Shown: positions 24,398 through 34,148 of the stretch, one piece after another | Layout of the letters: each line of letters opens with the position of its first letter | How positions within the stretch are numbered: position 1 is the stretch's first letter | NCBI GenBank assembly: GCA_902579825.1 | Contig: CACHII010000004.1 | Location: 1-64,000, forward strand | DNA from: an uncultured SAR86 cluster bacterium | Lineage (GTDB): Bacteria > Pseudomonadota > Gammaproteobacteria > Magnimaribacterales > D2472 | Reading direction: 5' to 3' | DNA length: 64,000 bases | The notes under the pieces: model-generated | The model's input: the letters and a program-made list of their open reading frames with translations, nothing else | What the model was told of the DNA's origin: nothing | Databases searched by the model: none | Translations under genes and position numbers: made by a program

Positions 24398-25243
24398 TTA
24401 GTTGTCTACTTTTAAAGATCTTTGACTATCAGCAATATTATATAAATGATCTTGAGCTTCTGGTTTAAGCTGAGCAACTCCCATAGTTAAAACATCTATT
24501 ACAGCAGTATAAGCAATTCTTGATGTTACAGGTTTAGAAATTCTATTATAAGATCCAACATTTATAGTTAAGGGAAAATCACATATATTGGCCAGTGGAG
24601 TATCACCAGGCATTATTCCTATAACCTTAGCCCCATTTTTTCTTACAATTTTAATGCTTTCGATTAAAGCAGCAGTTGTACCAGACTGAGATATCGCTAC
24701 CACTACATCATCATTGCCAAGCGAATTCGCTGACATGAACTGCAAATGGGGATCAGATATATATGATGATGATATCTTCAATCTAAAAAACTTATGCTGA
24801 CCATCCATTGCTACAGGCGCCGATCCACCGAATGCATAAAACTCAACTCTCTGAGCATTGACTAAAGTTTCAATGGCATTCTCAAGTATATTTTGATCTA
24901 TTTGTGAACGAACATTTAAAATTTCACTTATCGTGGTATCAAAAACTTTTTCACATAATTCATGAATGGAATCATCTTCTTTTATTTCGTACATTACGAA
25001 ATAATCATCCGCAGCAAGTTGTTGCGATAGATTGATTTTTAATTCTTGAAATCCAGAGAATCCAATTGCTTTACAAAATCTTATTAGCGTCGGCTCGCTT
25101 ATTCCCATTGCTTCTGAGGCCTCAGCTGTTTTCATGGTAATAATTGATTTTGGATCTTTTAAAATGAACTCTCCAACAACTTTTTCTGATTTTCTTAAAT
25201 CAGGCAACGAATTTTTAATTTGTCTCAATAATTTTGTCGACAT
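24398..25243 (-). CDS. RpiR/HexR-family transcriptional regulator
   Basis: This 281-residue regulator has an N-terminal helix-turn-helix (EASEAMGISEPTLIRFCKAIGFSGFQELK, about 40-70) and a C-terminal SIS sugar-phosphate-binding domain (FYAFGGSAPVAMDGQHK; VVAISQSGTTAALIESIKI, about 187). The overall layout and ISEPTLIRFCKAIGFSGF resemble HexR, which controls central carbohydrate metabolism in many gammaproteobacteria in response to 2-keto-3-deoxy-6-phosphogluconate. There are no sugar-metabolism genes beside it, so the regulon must be elsewhere. A 15-base palindrome (25247-25261) lies right before the start codon and could be its own operator. Confidence 0.8.
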   Translation of the reverse strand: MSTKLLRQIKNSLPDLRKSEKVVGEFILKDPKSIITMKTAEASEAMGISEPTLIRFCKAIGFSGFQELKINLSQQLAADDYFVMYEIKEDDSIHELCEKVFDTTISEILNVRSQIDQNILENAIETLVNAQRVEFYAFGGSAPVAMDGQHKFFRLKISSSYISDPHLQFMSANSLGNDDVVVAISQSGTTAALIESIKIVRKNGAKVIGIMPGDTPLANICDFPLTINVGSYNRISKPVTSRIAYTAVIDVLTMGVAQLKPEAQDHLYNIADSQRSLKVDN

Positions 25244-25246
25244 AAG

Positions 25247-25261
25247 GTTAGAATATCTAAC
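25247..25261. promoter_or_regulatory. Palindromic operator candidate between rpiR-type gene and uvrD
   Basis: GTTAGA-ATA-TCTAAC is a perfect 6-bp inverted repeat with a 3-base centre, located in the 42-base gap between the divergent regulator and helicase genes and only 3 bases from the regulator's ATG. RpiR-family regulators bind short palindromes and often autoregulate. The half-site differs from the published gammaproteobacterial HexR consensus (TGTART). The remaining gap is AT-rich. Confidence 0.5.
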
Positions 25262-25285
25262 TTAAACACAAAAATGAATCCCTAA

Positions 25286-27463
25286 ATGGATGTATCTCAC
25301 ATTTTAGATAATTTAAATGATGATCAGAGAAATGCTGTTACCTCTGAAAAGCAACATTTACTAGTTTTAGCTGGCGCCGGTTCAGGCAAAACACGTGTGC
25401 TTGTCCATAAGATTGCATGGGAAGTTGAGGCGCTTGGCAGAAATCCATCTTCAATAATGGCAGTTACTTTTACTAATAAAGCAGCCAACGAAATGCGTTC
25501 AAGAATTGAGGAGCTTCTTCAATCACCAATGTTAGATTCGTGGGTAGGAACTTTTCATGGCTTATCACATAAACTTTTAAAAAGATTTCATAAGGAAGCC
25601 GGTCTATCAAGCGGATTTACTATCTTGGATTCAGATGATCAACTAAGAATTATTAAAAGAATTTCAAAAGACCTTAGTTTAGATGAGGCAAATTGGCCAG
25701 CAAGACAAAGCCAATGGCAAATTAATACATGGAAGGATGATGGATATAGAAGTAAAGATGTCGACGAAAAGGGAGATTTTTATACTGAAACTGTTAATAA
25801 AATATATAAAGAGTATGAGGAACTATGTATCAGAGACGATTTAGTAGATTTTGGAGAATTATTGTTAAAGTCTTATGAAGTGCTTTTAAATTCTCCTTCA
25901 GTAAAAGGTTTTTTTCAAACTAGGTTTAAATCTATTCTAATCGATGAATTTCAAGATACTAATACAATTCAATATAAATGGTTAAGAGAAATTGCTTCAA
26001 AAAAAGCAAATGTAACCGCAGTTGGAGATGATGATCAATCGATCTATGGCTGGAGAGGCGCAAAAGTAGAACATGTAAATTCATTTACTGATGATTATAA
26101 AAATACTGAAATAGTGAGACTAGAGCAAAATTATAGATCAACAAATGTAATTTTAAATGCGGCTAATGCCCTAATTGATAACAATAAAGATAGACTTGGG
26201 AAGAATTTATGGACAGAAAAGCTTGAGGGTGAACAAATTATTTTATATCAAGCCTATAACGAACAAGATGAAGCTAGGTTTGTTGCAGATGTTTTAAAAG
26301 ATTGGATGAGTAAAGGAGGAGCATATGAAGAAACCGCAGTGCTATATAGATCTAACGCTCAATCTAGGGCCCTAGAGGAAGCCCTTTTAAGAGTTAGCAT
26401 TCCTTATAGAATATATGGTGGATTAAGGTTCTATGAGAGATTAGAAATTAAAAATGCAATCGCTTATCTTAAAATTATCTTTAACAACAAAGATAATCCA
26501 TCTTTTGAGAGATCAATTTCAAATCCCACGAGAGGAGTTGGGGAAAAAACGCTTGGAAAGATTAGACAGGCTGCAAAGAAATTTAATATTTCTTATATTA
26601 AAGCATCTGCCAAACTGATTGATGAGGGATCAATTGGTGGTAGAGGTGGAGCTGGTCTAAAAGACTATCTTGAGTTCATCATTGGTTGCAAACAATTTAT
26701 TGAAGAAAATACTTTATCTGAGCTAATGGAATTAATAATAAAAGAATCCGGCTTGTATGCTTATCATGCAAAAGAGGCAGGAGAAAAGGGTAAAACGAGA
26801 ACAGAAAATTTAGAGGAACTTATTACTGCAACTAAGAACTTTGAACAAAGTATCAAAGATGAAAAAACAAATGTAGAAATTGCAGAGAGCTATCTTGATG
26901 TGATCTCTCTCGATTCTGGTGACAGACAAGCATCAGAACATGACGATGCAGCACAACTTATGACCATGCACTCAGCAAAAGGGTTAGAGTTTAAATTAGT
27001 TTTGTTAACTGGATTAGAAGAAAGTCTTTTTCCTCATGGCAGATCTATGGAGTCCGCCTCGCAATTAGAAGAAGAAAGAAGACTGTGTTATGTAGCTATA
27101 ACTAGAGCAATGGAAAAACTATATATCACGCATGCAGAATCAAGACGACTTCACGGAACAGATACTTTTAACCCTCCATCTAGATTTCTTCGTGAGATCC
27201 CTAAAGATCTTATTGATGAAATAAGACCTAGAGCCCAAACTAATATTCCTTATAATAGAAAAGGCTTCAATGAAACAAAAATGGAGTTTGAGGAGGAGAT
27301 AGGTATTGCGCTAGGCCAAAAAGTTAAACATAAAAAGTTTGGCGAAGGCATTGTTCTCAATTACGAAGGCTCAGGCGATTCTGCAAGAGTTCAAGTTAAT
27401 TTTGATGAATCGGGAACAAAGTGGTTGGTAATGGCATATGCAAATCTTGAAAAATTACAATGA
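25286..27463 (+). CDS. uvrD: UvrD/PcrA-type superfamily 1A DNA helicase
   Basis: This 725-residue 3'-5' DNA helicase of nucleotide-excision and mismatch repair shows all motifs: Q-motif NDDQRNAV, Walker A AGAGSGKTRVL (motif I, about residue 31), AVTFTNKAANEM (Ia), VGTFHGLSHKLL (Ic), ILIDEFQDTN (II), VGDDDQSIYGWRGA (III), LEQNYRSTNVIL (IV), TMHSAKGLEF (V) and CYVAITRAMEKLYI (VI). The C-terminus ends in a Tudor-like GQKVKHKKFGEGIVL domain known from UvrD/PcrA to contact RNA polymerase. Length is normal. Its stop overlaps the TRAP receptor ATG by four bases. Confidence 0.95.
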   Translation: MDVSHILDNLNDDQRNAVTSEKQHLLVLAGAGSGKTRVLVHKIAWEVEALGRNPSSIMAVTFTNKAANEMRSRIEELLQSPMLDSWVGTFHGLSHKLLKRFHKEAGLSSGFTILDSDDQLRIIKRISKDLSLDEANWPARQSQWQINTWKDDGYRSKDVDEKGDFYTETVNKIYKEYEELCIRDDLVDFGELLLKSYEVLLNSPSVKGFFQTRFKSILIDEFQDTNTIQYKWLREIASKKANVTAVGDDDQSIYGWRGAKVEHVNSFTDDYKNTEIVRLEQNYRSTNVILNAANALIDNNKDRLGKNLWTEKLEGEQIILYQAYNEQDEARFVADVLKDWMSKGGAYEETAVLYRSNAQSRALEEALLRVSIPYRIYGGLRFYERLEIKNAIAYLKIIFNNKDNPSFERSISNPTRGVGEKTLGKIRQAAKKFNISYIKASAKLIDEGSIGGRGGAGLKDYLEFIIGCKQFIEENTLSELMELIIKESGLYAYHAKEAGEKGKTRTENLEELITATKNFEQSIKDEKTNVEIAESYLDVISLDSGDRQASEHDDAAQLMTMHSAKGLEFKLVLLTGLEESLFPHGRSMESASQLEEERRLCYVAITRAMEKLYITHAESRRLHGTDTFNPPSRFLREIPKDLIDEIRPRAQTNIPYNRKGFNETKMEFEEEIGIALGQKVKHKKFGEGIVLNYEGSGDSARVQVNFDESGTKWLVMAYANLEKLQ

Positions 27464-28545
27464 AGAAATTTTTAATACTTTTTATCATTTTGGGCATTAC
27501 CAGTTGCACAAACGAAACCTTAGATTCAGAAACTGTTTCCATAGATAAAGATAAAACCTATAACTGGAGACTAGTTACTTCCTGGCCAAAAAATTATCCT
27601 GGCCTTGGAATGGCGCCTGAAAGAATTGCTGATTTAGTTGAAGAGATGAGTGATGGTCAAATGACTATTACAGTTTACGGAGCTGAGGAACAGGTTCCAG
27701 CGTTTGGAGTATTTGATGCAGTATCCAGCGGCTCTCATCAAATGGGTCACAGTGGAGGTTACTTTTGGAAGGGAAAAGTTCCTGCTGCTCAATTTTTCAC
27801 TAGTGTACCTTTTGGTCTTACAGCAGATGAAATTAACTCCTGGGTTAATAGGGGTGGAGGACTAGAATTATGGAGAGAGATCTACGAACCGTTTAACATT
27901 TATCCTATTCCAGCTGGAAATACAGGCACCCAAATGTTTGGCTGGTTTAATAAAGAAATTAATTCCTTAGAAGATGTAAAAGGACTCAAAATGAGAATTC
28001 CTGGTATTGGCGGAGAAGTTTTGAAAGAAGCAGGCGGTATTCCAGTAACATTACCTGGCGGAGAGTTATTTACAGCTCTTCAAACAGGAGTTATTGATGC
28101 TACTGAATGGGTTGGTCCTTACAATGATTTAACATTTGGATTTCATCAGGCAGCAAAATATTATTATTATCCCGGCTGGCATGAGCCAGGCCCCATGCTT
28201 GAATTAATCATTAATTTAGATGAATGGAATTCGTTACCAAAACATCTTCAAGTCATTATTGAGACAGCAACCAAAGCAGTTAATCAAGATATGCTTGATG
28301 AATATCTAGCTAAAAATAATCAAGCACTGACCGAATTAGTTGAAGTGCATGGAGTTGAGCTTAGAAGGTTGCCAGATGATGTTATTGAAGAGTTTAGAAT
28401 GATCTCTGATCAGATTCTTGAAGAGTTAGCTCAAGAAGATGAAACCATAGCAAAAGTCTATAATTCCTACAAAAGCTTTAAAGAGGATGTGTCCGAATAT
28501 CATAAGATTTCAGAGGATGCCTTCATTGAAGCAAGAAATAAATAG
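27460..28545 (+). CDS. TRAP transporter solute receptor (DctP/TakP-like), lipoprotein form
   Basis: This 361-residue binding protein is of the DctP family. Residues 1-16 form a lipoprotein signal (ITSC, Cys16), so it is tethered rather than freely periplasmic, which is uncommon for TRAP receptors. The body starts with WRLVTSWPKNYPGLG, and later LKMRIPGIGGEVLKEAGG and ATEWVGPYNDLTFGFHQAAKYYYYPGWHEPG, strongly resembling the TakP branch that binds 2-oxo acids. The conserved MRIPG Arg that clamps the carboxylate is present. No permease gene adjoins it; dctQ/dctM-like genes lie at 36412-38210 on the other strand. It sits between uvrD and lipB, overlapping both. Confidence 0.88.
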   Translation: MKKFLILFIILGITSCTNETLDSETVSIDKDKTYNWRLVTSWPKNYPGLGMAPERIADLVEEMSDGQMTITVYGAEEQVPAFGVFDAVSSGSHQMGHSGGYFWKGKVPAAQFFTSVPFGLTADEINSWVNRGGGLELWREIYEPFNIYPIPAGNTGTQMFGWFNKEINSLEDVKGLKMRIPGIGGEVLKEAGGIPVTLPGGELFTALQTGVIDATEWVGPYNDLTFGFHQAAKYYYYPGWHEPGPMLELIINLDEWNSLPKHLQVIIETATKAVNQDMLDEYLAKNNQALTELVEVHGVELRRLPDDVIEEFRMISDQILEELAQEDETIAKVYNSYKSFKEDVSEYHKISEDAFIEARNK

Positions 28546-29147
28546 TGCTTGAAGATTTAACTTTTAAATCTCTTGGGGTTGTAAATTATCACGAGACGCT
28601 TGATTTGATGAAGTCTCATATCCAACAAGCAGATTTTAATAATGAGATATGGTTGCTTGAACATCCTCCTATTTTTACTCTTGGTACCGCTGCAGATCAA
28701 AATCACATTTTAGATGCAAAAGATATTCCAGTAGTTCAGTCTGATAGAGGTGGCGAAGTTACTTATCATGGCCCAGGTCAATTGGTAATCTATTTCTTGC
28801 TTGATGTAAAAAAGCTAAATTTTGGCCCTAAGAAATTAGTTAGTACTATCCAAGAATTTGTAAGAAATCTTTTAGCAGATCTATCGATCGATTGTAATTT
28901 TGTAGAGGGCGCACCAGGAGTATATGTAAATCAAAAGAAAATTGCGTCGATAGGTTTAAGAATATCTAAAGGAAAGTCTTACCACGGCATTAGCATTAAT
29001 TTTGATATGGATTTATCTCCTTTTAATCAAATCAATCCTTGCGGATATGAGGGGTTAGAAGTTACTCAGATAAAAGATTTAAATAAGCATGTTTCTAAAT
29101 TACAATTAGAGAAAATGGTAATAAATTTACTTAAAACCATCTTTTAA
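28545..29147 (+). CDS. lipB: Octanoyl-ACP:protein N-octanoyltransferase
   Basis: This 200-residue LipB transfers octanoyl from acyl carrier protein to lipoyl domains of 2-oxo-acid dehydrogenases and the glycine cleavage H protein. Family motifs are [36 protein letters not shown] (lipid-binding loop, about residues 65-87), [19 protein letters not shown] with the catalytic Lys, and INPCGYEG with the catalytic Cys (about 166). The GTG start overlaps the TRAP receptor's TAG by one base. lipA follows after two bases. Length is standard. Confidence 0.95.
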   Translation: MLEDLTFKSLGVVNYHETLDLMKSHIQQADFNNEIWLLEHPPIFTLGTAADQNHILDAKDIPVVQSDRGGEVTYHGPGQLVIYFLLDVKKLNFGPKKLVSTIQEFVRNLLADLSIDCNFVEGAPGVYVNQKKIASIGLRISKGKSYHGISINFDMDLSPFNQINPCGYEGLEVTQIKDLNKHVSKLQLEKMVINLLKTIF

Positions 29148-29149
29148 TT

Positions 29150-30112
29150 ATGGAAATAATAGCAACAACTAAGATCACTAATCGAGACGGCATTAAAGCC
29201 ATTAAGAATGGTCAAAAAGCAAATAAGTATGCTGATATACCTACGCCTAAAAAACCTAGTTGGTTAAAAATTAAAGCTGAATTCAATCCTAACTTTCAAA
29301 AAGTAAAAGAGCAGGTTAAAAGTAAGCAGTTGTATACCGTTTGTGAAGAAGCACATTGTCCTAATATTAGTGAGTGTTGGTCAGCTGGAACTGCTACGTT
29401 TATGTTAATGGGTTCGGTATGTACTAGGGCCTGCAAGTTTTGTTCAGTGGATACTGGTAATCCTAATGGATGGCTTGATAAGGATGAACCTATGAATACT
29501 GCCAAGGCAGTAGCAATCATGCATCTTAAGTATGTGGTGCTTACATCTGTAAATAGAGATGATCTTCCTGATGGAGGTGCTCAACATTTTGCAGACACAG
29601 TAAAACTGATAAAAGAATTAAATCCTAATACAGCTGTTGAAGCATTAACACCTGACTTTAAAGGCTTAACTTCATCCATCGATACTTTAGTTAATTGTGG
29701 GTTAGAAGTTTTTGCCCAAAATATTGAAACAGTTGAAAGACTAACGCATCAAGTAAGAGATATCAGAGCAGGGTATCAACAAACATTAGATGTGCTTGCA
29801 GAATCGAAACGCATTAATCCAAAAGTCTTAACCAAAACTAGCATTATTCTTGGTCTTGGCGAGACAGATGAAGAAATAGAAAAGACCATGGATGATCTAA
29901 TTGCTAATAAAGTAGACATTCTTACCATTGGACAATACCTAAGACCAACTAGAAATCACTATCCAATAGAGAGATGGGTAACACCAGAAGAGTTTGAGCG
30001 ATATAGAGAAATAGGTCTTAAGAAAGGATTTTTAGAGGTTGTCTCAGGACCCATGGTTCGTTCTAGCTATAGAGCTGAGAGAGCACTAGAAAAAAATAAT
30101 GCAGGATTGTGA
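29150..30112 (+). CDS. lipA: Lipoyl synthase (radical SAM)
   Basis: This 320-residue enzyme inserts two sulphurs into octanoylated lipoyl domains. It shows the auxiliary cluster [12 protein letters not shown] (Cx4Cx5C, about residues 65-76) and the radical-SAM cluster CTRACKFC (Cx3Cx2C, about residues 91-98), then [22 protein letters not shown] and NIETVERLT, and ends with [12 protein letters not shown], whose Arg-Ser-Ser-Tyr motif supplies a Ser ligand. Length is typical. It forms the usual lipB-lipA pair and completes lipoylation. The next gene is on the opposite strand, 6 bases away. Confidence 0.96.
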   Translation: MEIIATTKITNRDGIKAIKNGQKANKYADIPTPKKPSWLKIKAEFNPNFQKVKEQVKSKQLYTVCEEAHCPNISECWSAGTATFMLMGSVCTRACKFCSVDTGNPNGWLDKDEPMNTAKAVAIMHLKYVVLTSVNRDDLPDGGAQHFADTVKLIKELNPNTAVEALTPDFKGLTSSIDTLVNCGLEVFAQNIETVERLTHQVRDIRAGYQQTLDVLAESKRINPKVLTKTSIILGLGETDEEIEKTMDDLIANKVDILTIGQYLRPTRNHYPIERWVTPEEFERYREIGLKKGFLEVVSGPMVRSSYRAERALEKNNAGL

Positions 30113-30118
30113 TATTTT

Positions 30119-33100
30119 TCATTGAGGCTTTATTTTTAGCACCTCATCGATATCTATTTCATCACCAATCCAGTTAGATAACTTTGCAAATTCATAAAAC
30201 CCTATTTTATGAATACCATGTGGGATTCTATAGTTACAAAGATCTTTTAATTTAATGTGATTTCCTGTTCTATCTTTAAGCCATTGAATTGCTGAATCTC
30301 TATCAATATTTCCTTCTTTAGTTATATTATGTAATTGACTATATTTTTTTAATTCCTTTTGTATTTTGTGTTTTTGTTTTGCTGTTAAATCCTTTGTTTT
30401 AATGCTCTCACCAAATAATTTTTTTCTAACCTTTTCCATATTTTCATTTTTATCATCTCTAATAAATTTAGTTACTGAAGATTTTTTTACTAGATTATAT
30501 TCATTAATGACTGATTTTAAGGAGTCATGATCATTTATGTAATGTGAAGAAACTTTCTTCGCTAAAACAGCCAATTCTTCTCTTGAAATACCTTGTTTCT
30601 TTTTAAGTTCAATGTTTGAGTAGGCTCGGGAGAAGTACCTTTTATTGTAATTAATATCATGAATATCAATCGACTTCATCACCTTTAAATATTTTTGAAT
30701 ATTTTCAATGCTTTCAATAATTTCCTGAATAAATAGTATTTTATTTATTGGAAACAGTTCAGGATCTTCATCTTTAAAATTTTTTAGGTCAGAAATAGCA
30801 GAAAAGTCTTCATGAGCTATTTCGCTTGATTCTTTTTGAAACTCTTTAAATACTTTTATAGGTAACTCAAGATCATTTATTAGAACATCATAAGGATTAT
30901 TCCGAAAATAAAAAAATGGATTAATTCCGTTGATGAATAAAACCGCTCTTGTGATAGAGTCCATGCATTTAGACATATAGACTTCACAAGAAATATTTAT
31001 TTTAAAAACAATAAATGAATAAAAAATAGATATTATTTCAAACAAGATATCTTTATTTTTATCAGCTTTTAATATTTTTAAATTATTTTCATCTGAGACT
31101 GAATTCCCAAATACGCCTGCCATATCAGGCCTGATATGAATTAACAGAATTGCTTCACTTATTGTATTTTTTATTGAATTTACCGCTCTGTCATCTATTT
31201 CATCATTACCCTTAACTTTATAAAATTTGTCAACAACATTAAAAATGTTATCACTTAAATATTGAATATTTACATAGTTTGGAAGCTCTTGTTTTAACTT
31301 TTTATTCAGAAGAGTTCTTGATTTATCCTTCCAGAATTTATTCTTATCGCCATCATTTGTATCGCAAATACTCTTCAAGATTTCGCCTTTATAAATTAAT
31401 TTACTATGAGTTAAAACCCAATTTCTGATAAAAGCCTTCTCATGTGTTTTTAGGTTCTTGTTTATTACTCGAAGATTATTTTTGTAATTGTCTGCTTGTA
31501 TTTTTTCGCTTCTATTAAATAAGTCATCTTCACGTAATTTAGGAACAATTTTTGTTAAAATCTTTTCAATTTTATTAATATTATTTTCTCCAAAAGGCTC
31601 AACTTCATCATCTTTAGATTTAGACAATTTATCATCCACGAAAAAATCAATCCCTTTGCCAAAGGCTAACATTTCATTTGAAAATAGTTTAAAAAAATTT
31701 TGACAAACAGAAGGTATATCCCAAATTATGTTAATGGTAGTTGCTTGTAATCTTTCTTTAATGTCTTCTTGATGTTCTTCTAAATGAGATTTAAAAAGAC
31801 TTTTTGATTTATTTAATTTGGCTTTAATTTTTTTATATTCCTTAAATCTCTCTCTGCAATACTTTATTAACCCATAGTTATCTCTTTTTTCTAGGTCAGC
31901 ATAGTGTTTTTTCATTCCCCCATGCTTTGTAATTTCATCTTCATAGAAGGCTTGAAACTCGTAAGACAACCATTCTTTTAATGAGTCGATAGATTTACGG
32001 TCTTTTTCGCTTAAATTTTTTAGTTCCTCGAAAAACTCTTTAATAAGTTTGTCAGAAATTTTTTTATGAATATTTAAATTATCTGTTTTGGCTAAATCGT
32101 TTTCAGTAAAAAAGCCAGTCATAGATGTGCCCACAGTTTTTTCATGAAATGAATAATTAAGGAAGCTATTAGAATATATATCTTTTATGATCTCAAATAC
32201 TCTTCCATATGATTCATTTGGTTTCAATATATCACTAGATATCTTGCCATCTCCTTCTTTATAGAAATATGTTTTGTAATCATAATGATCATCAGAATCT
32301 CTCTTAGATAAAGTAGTTTGAGTATTAGCAAAACGCCATCCATAAAAAAAATCTTCTCTTGAGCAGTCTTCGGCATAAACTATAGAAGCGGATTCCTTAT
32401 AGCCTTTCATAAGCTCGTAACAGACTTTTAGAGAATTTCTTAAATCAATATTTAATATATGATTTGTTTTTTCTAATGTTTGAATCTCACTAATTATTTT
32501 TAAATCTTCTTTATTTTCTTTGTAAAAACATTTTGAAAGGTCATATTTTTTTCTATTAACAATATCTGCAACATTATATGTAAACAGATTTTTAGTACTA
32601 AGTGGATCATCTGGATCAGCAGATTCGCGAGTAAATCTTCCAGACATGCCTTCTTGAAAATAATCAGGCGCCTCATTATCAATTGGGAAATAATTTATCG
32701 GAGTGCTGCAAAAAACAGGAATATTTTTATGTATTTGCATACGCATTTCAAAAGGCTGTAATGATCCATTTATTTTTGTTTTTTTTATCATTGAAAGAAG
32801 AGCATTATAATCCGCAGAGATATCAGGCTCTGTTAAATGCCCAAGGGCTTTAACAGCTGCATTTAGATCAGATATTATTTTTGTTTCATTTTCTTGAATC
32901 TCAATATCAAAATCTAAACCTTCGAAATCATCAATATATGTCGCTGAAATATCAGCAATGAAATAAAGAGACTCATCATCAGTTTCCTGTACATAATTAT
33001 AATGTTCATAATATTGAAGCATTAAATCTTTTTTATTTAGTTTTCCATTTATCTTTTTTAACAGATGACCTTTCTTAAGATCATCATTTGCAAAGGAGAT

Positions 33101-33469
33101 AATTTGTTTTTTTGTGCATTTATTTGAATAAAATCCTGGCTTATATGGGTAGCTGTCAGTTATGTCTTTAAATCTTTCTTCTCCCTTAGCATAATTTGTG
33201 TAAAATTGTTTTCTTATAATTTGCATAGATTTTTTATACTCAGATATCAATTCAGTTTTGTATTCCTTAGAGCTTAAGAATTTGTTGAATTCTTTAATGT
33301 ATTTATCTCTACTTTTAGAGACTCTCAAAAGAGATTTCGATAAATCTTTATATTGATTTTTATAATCAAATAGAGGAAATCTAATACCTTTATTTGGATA
33401 GGACCTTTCGATAAGAGCCTTAAAATTTTTTAAATCATTTTTTAGATCAAACTTATCTTTTTCTTGCAT
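30119..33469 (-). CDS. Very large orphan protein (1116 aa), no recognisable domain
   Basis: This 1116-residue protein is soluble by composition, Lys/Glu/Asp/Asn-rich and predominantly helical, with no signal peptide or membrane helix. I see no Walker A, helicase, TIR, HNH or RuvC pattern and no clean HEPN R-x4-H pair. It looks multidomain: a charged N-terminal helical part (1-110), an alpha/beta-looking middle (130-420), a long coiled-coil-like segment (480-580), a hydrophobic helix-rich part near 790-880, and a compact C-terminal basic/aromatic module (about 1050-1116, with IQWLKDRTGNHIKLKDL and GFYEFAKLSNWIG) that could bind nucleic acid. It lies between lipA and a divergent cluster of small unknown genes. 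A defence role is only a guess from size, orphan status and context. Confidence 0.8.
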   Translation of the reverse strand: MQEKDKFDLKNDLKNFKALIERSYPNKGIRFPLFDYKNQYKDLSKSLLRVSKSRDKYIKEFNKFLSSKEYKTELISEYKKSMQIIRKQFYTNYAKGEERFKDITDSYPYKPGFYSNKCTKKQIISFANDDLKKGHLLKKINGKLNKKDLMLQYYEHYNYVQETDDESLYFIADISATYIDDFEGLDFDIEIQENETKIISDLNAAVKALGHLTEPDISADYNALLSMIKKTKINGSLQPFEMRMQIHKNIPVFCSTPINYFPIDNEAPDYFQEGMSGRFTRESADPDDPLSTKNLFTYNVADIVNRKKYDLSKCFYKENKEDLKIISEIQTLEKTNHILNIDLRNSLKVCYELMKGYKESASIVYAEDCSREDFFYGWRFANTQTTLSKRDSDDHYDYKTYFYKEGDGKISSDILKPNESYGRVFEIIKDIYSNSFLNYSFHEKTVGTSMTGFFTENDLAKTDNLNIHKKISDKLIKEFFEELKNLSEKDRKSIDSLKEWLSYEFQAFYEDEITKHGGMKKHYADLEKRDNYGLIKYCRERFKEYKKIKAKLNKSKSLFKSHLEEHQEDIKERLQATTINIIWDIPSVCQNFFKLFSNEMLAFGKGIDFFVDDKLSKSKDDEVEPFGENNINKIEKILTKIVPKLREDDLFNRSEKIQADNYKNNLRVINKNLKTHEKAFIRNWVLTHSKLIYKGEILKSICDTNDGDKNKFWKDKSRTLLNKKLKQELPNYVNIQYLSDNIFNVVDKFYKVKGNDEIDDRAVNSIKNTISEAILLIHIRPDMAGVFGNSVSDENNLKILKADKNKDILFEIISIFYSFIVFKINISCEVYMSKCMDSITRAVLFINGINPFFYFRNNPYDVLINDLELPIKVFKEFQKESSEIAHEDFSAISDLKNFKDEDPELFPINKILFIQEIIESIENIQKYLKVMKSIDIHDINYNKRYFSRAYSNIELKKKQGISREELAVLAKKVSSHYINDHDSLKSVINEYNLVKKSSVTKFIRDDKNENMEKVRKKLFGESIKTKDLTAKQKHKIQKELKKYSQLHNITKEGNIDRDSAIQWLKDRTGNHIKLKDLCNYRIPHGIHKIGFYEFAKLSNWIGDEIDIDEVLKIKPQ

Positions 33470-33550
33470 CCGACAATTTTATATCGGAAATATAGTTTTT
33501 TCTACAAAAGAAAAAATCAAACATGAATATAAATAAATAGAATTTTGTGT

Positions 33551-33874
33551 ATGGAAAAAATTATTAAATATGAGTTGTTAGGAACAGGACAGAATATTCC
33601 TGTCTCCATTGTATATGAACAAGAATCAACCCTAGAGGTGAAGTCAGTTTTTTTGATTACAAAAGAATTATTAGACCAAGAGAAAATTTCTGTTAGAAAA
33701 ATGGTCAGATATTTAAAGGGTGATCTCAATAAAAGTGATAAGGATTACCTTCTTTGCCAAGAGATTTATTTTTACAACGGGCCAATAGAAAAGAAACAAA
33801 AAACTAATTTTAAAAAATCGCTACAAAACGTATCAAGAATTATTAGTGCTTCTGAAGAATGGACCAGATCATGA
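33551..33874 (+). CDS. Small unknown protein divergent from the 1116-aa orphan
   Basis: This 107-residue protein has a strand-rich first half (KYELLGTGQNIPVSIVYEQ; LEVKSVFLITKE) and a basic C-terminal half (NGPIEKKQKTNFKKSL). It has no signal peptide. I do not recognise a family. ATG 33551 is preferred over an in-frame TTG two codons upstream. It starts 81 bases from the divergent start of the 1116-aa protein, so the two may share a control region. Its TGA overlaps the next gene's ATG in ATGA. Confidence 0.6.
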   Translation: MEKIIKYELLGTGQNIPVSIVYEQESTLEVKSVFLITKELLDQEKISVRKMVRYLKGDLNKSDKDYLLCQEIYFYNGPIEKKQKTNFKKSLQNVSRIISASEEWTRS

Positions 33875-34146
33875 TTTATTTAAATAAAGAAAAGTATTTT
33901 TTAAATATATTCAATACATACCAAACTTTAATGAAATATCGTTTAGCATTCTATTGCTATATAAATTTCACATTATTTATTTTATTAGATTTTAAGATAA
34001 TCAATATTGCAGCGCTTAATTTAATCTTAGTTGCATTTGAAATATCTGAATTGATGAGATTTTTCAAATTTCGTGCGGCCTTAAGTTTTACACAAACCGA
34101 AGTAATGACTTATTTAATTTGTCTATCTTCTACTAATGGATTCTAA
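33871..34146 (+). CDS. Small membrane protein, unknown
   Basis: This 91-residue protein starts at the ATG overlapping the previous stop (MIYLNKEKYF). Two hydrophobic helices (about residues 22-40 and 42-60) surround a short KIIN loop. The end is polar and contains a final TYLICLSSTNGF. An in-frame start four codons upstream exists but would lie inside the preceding gene. No family recognised. The next gene begins two bases after its stop, so it probably works with the membrane zincin. Confidence 0.6.
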   Translation: MIYLNKEKYFLNIFNTYQTLMKYRLAFYCYINFTLFILLDFKIINIAALNLILVAFEISELMRFFKFRAALSFTQTEVMTYLICLSSTNGF

Positions 34147-34148
34147 AA

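Noticed and set aside
30119-33469. 1116-aa protein as a Cas12- or Cas13-type effector
   Set aside because: No RuvC triad, zinc-finger or paired R-x4-H motifs are visible, and there is no CRISPR array in the window.
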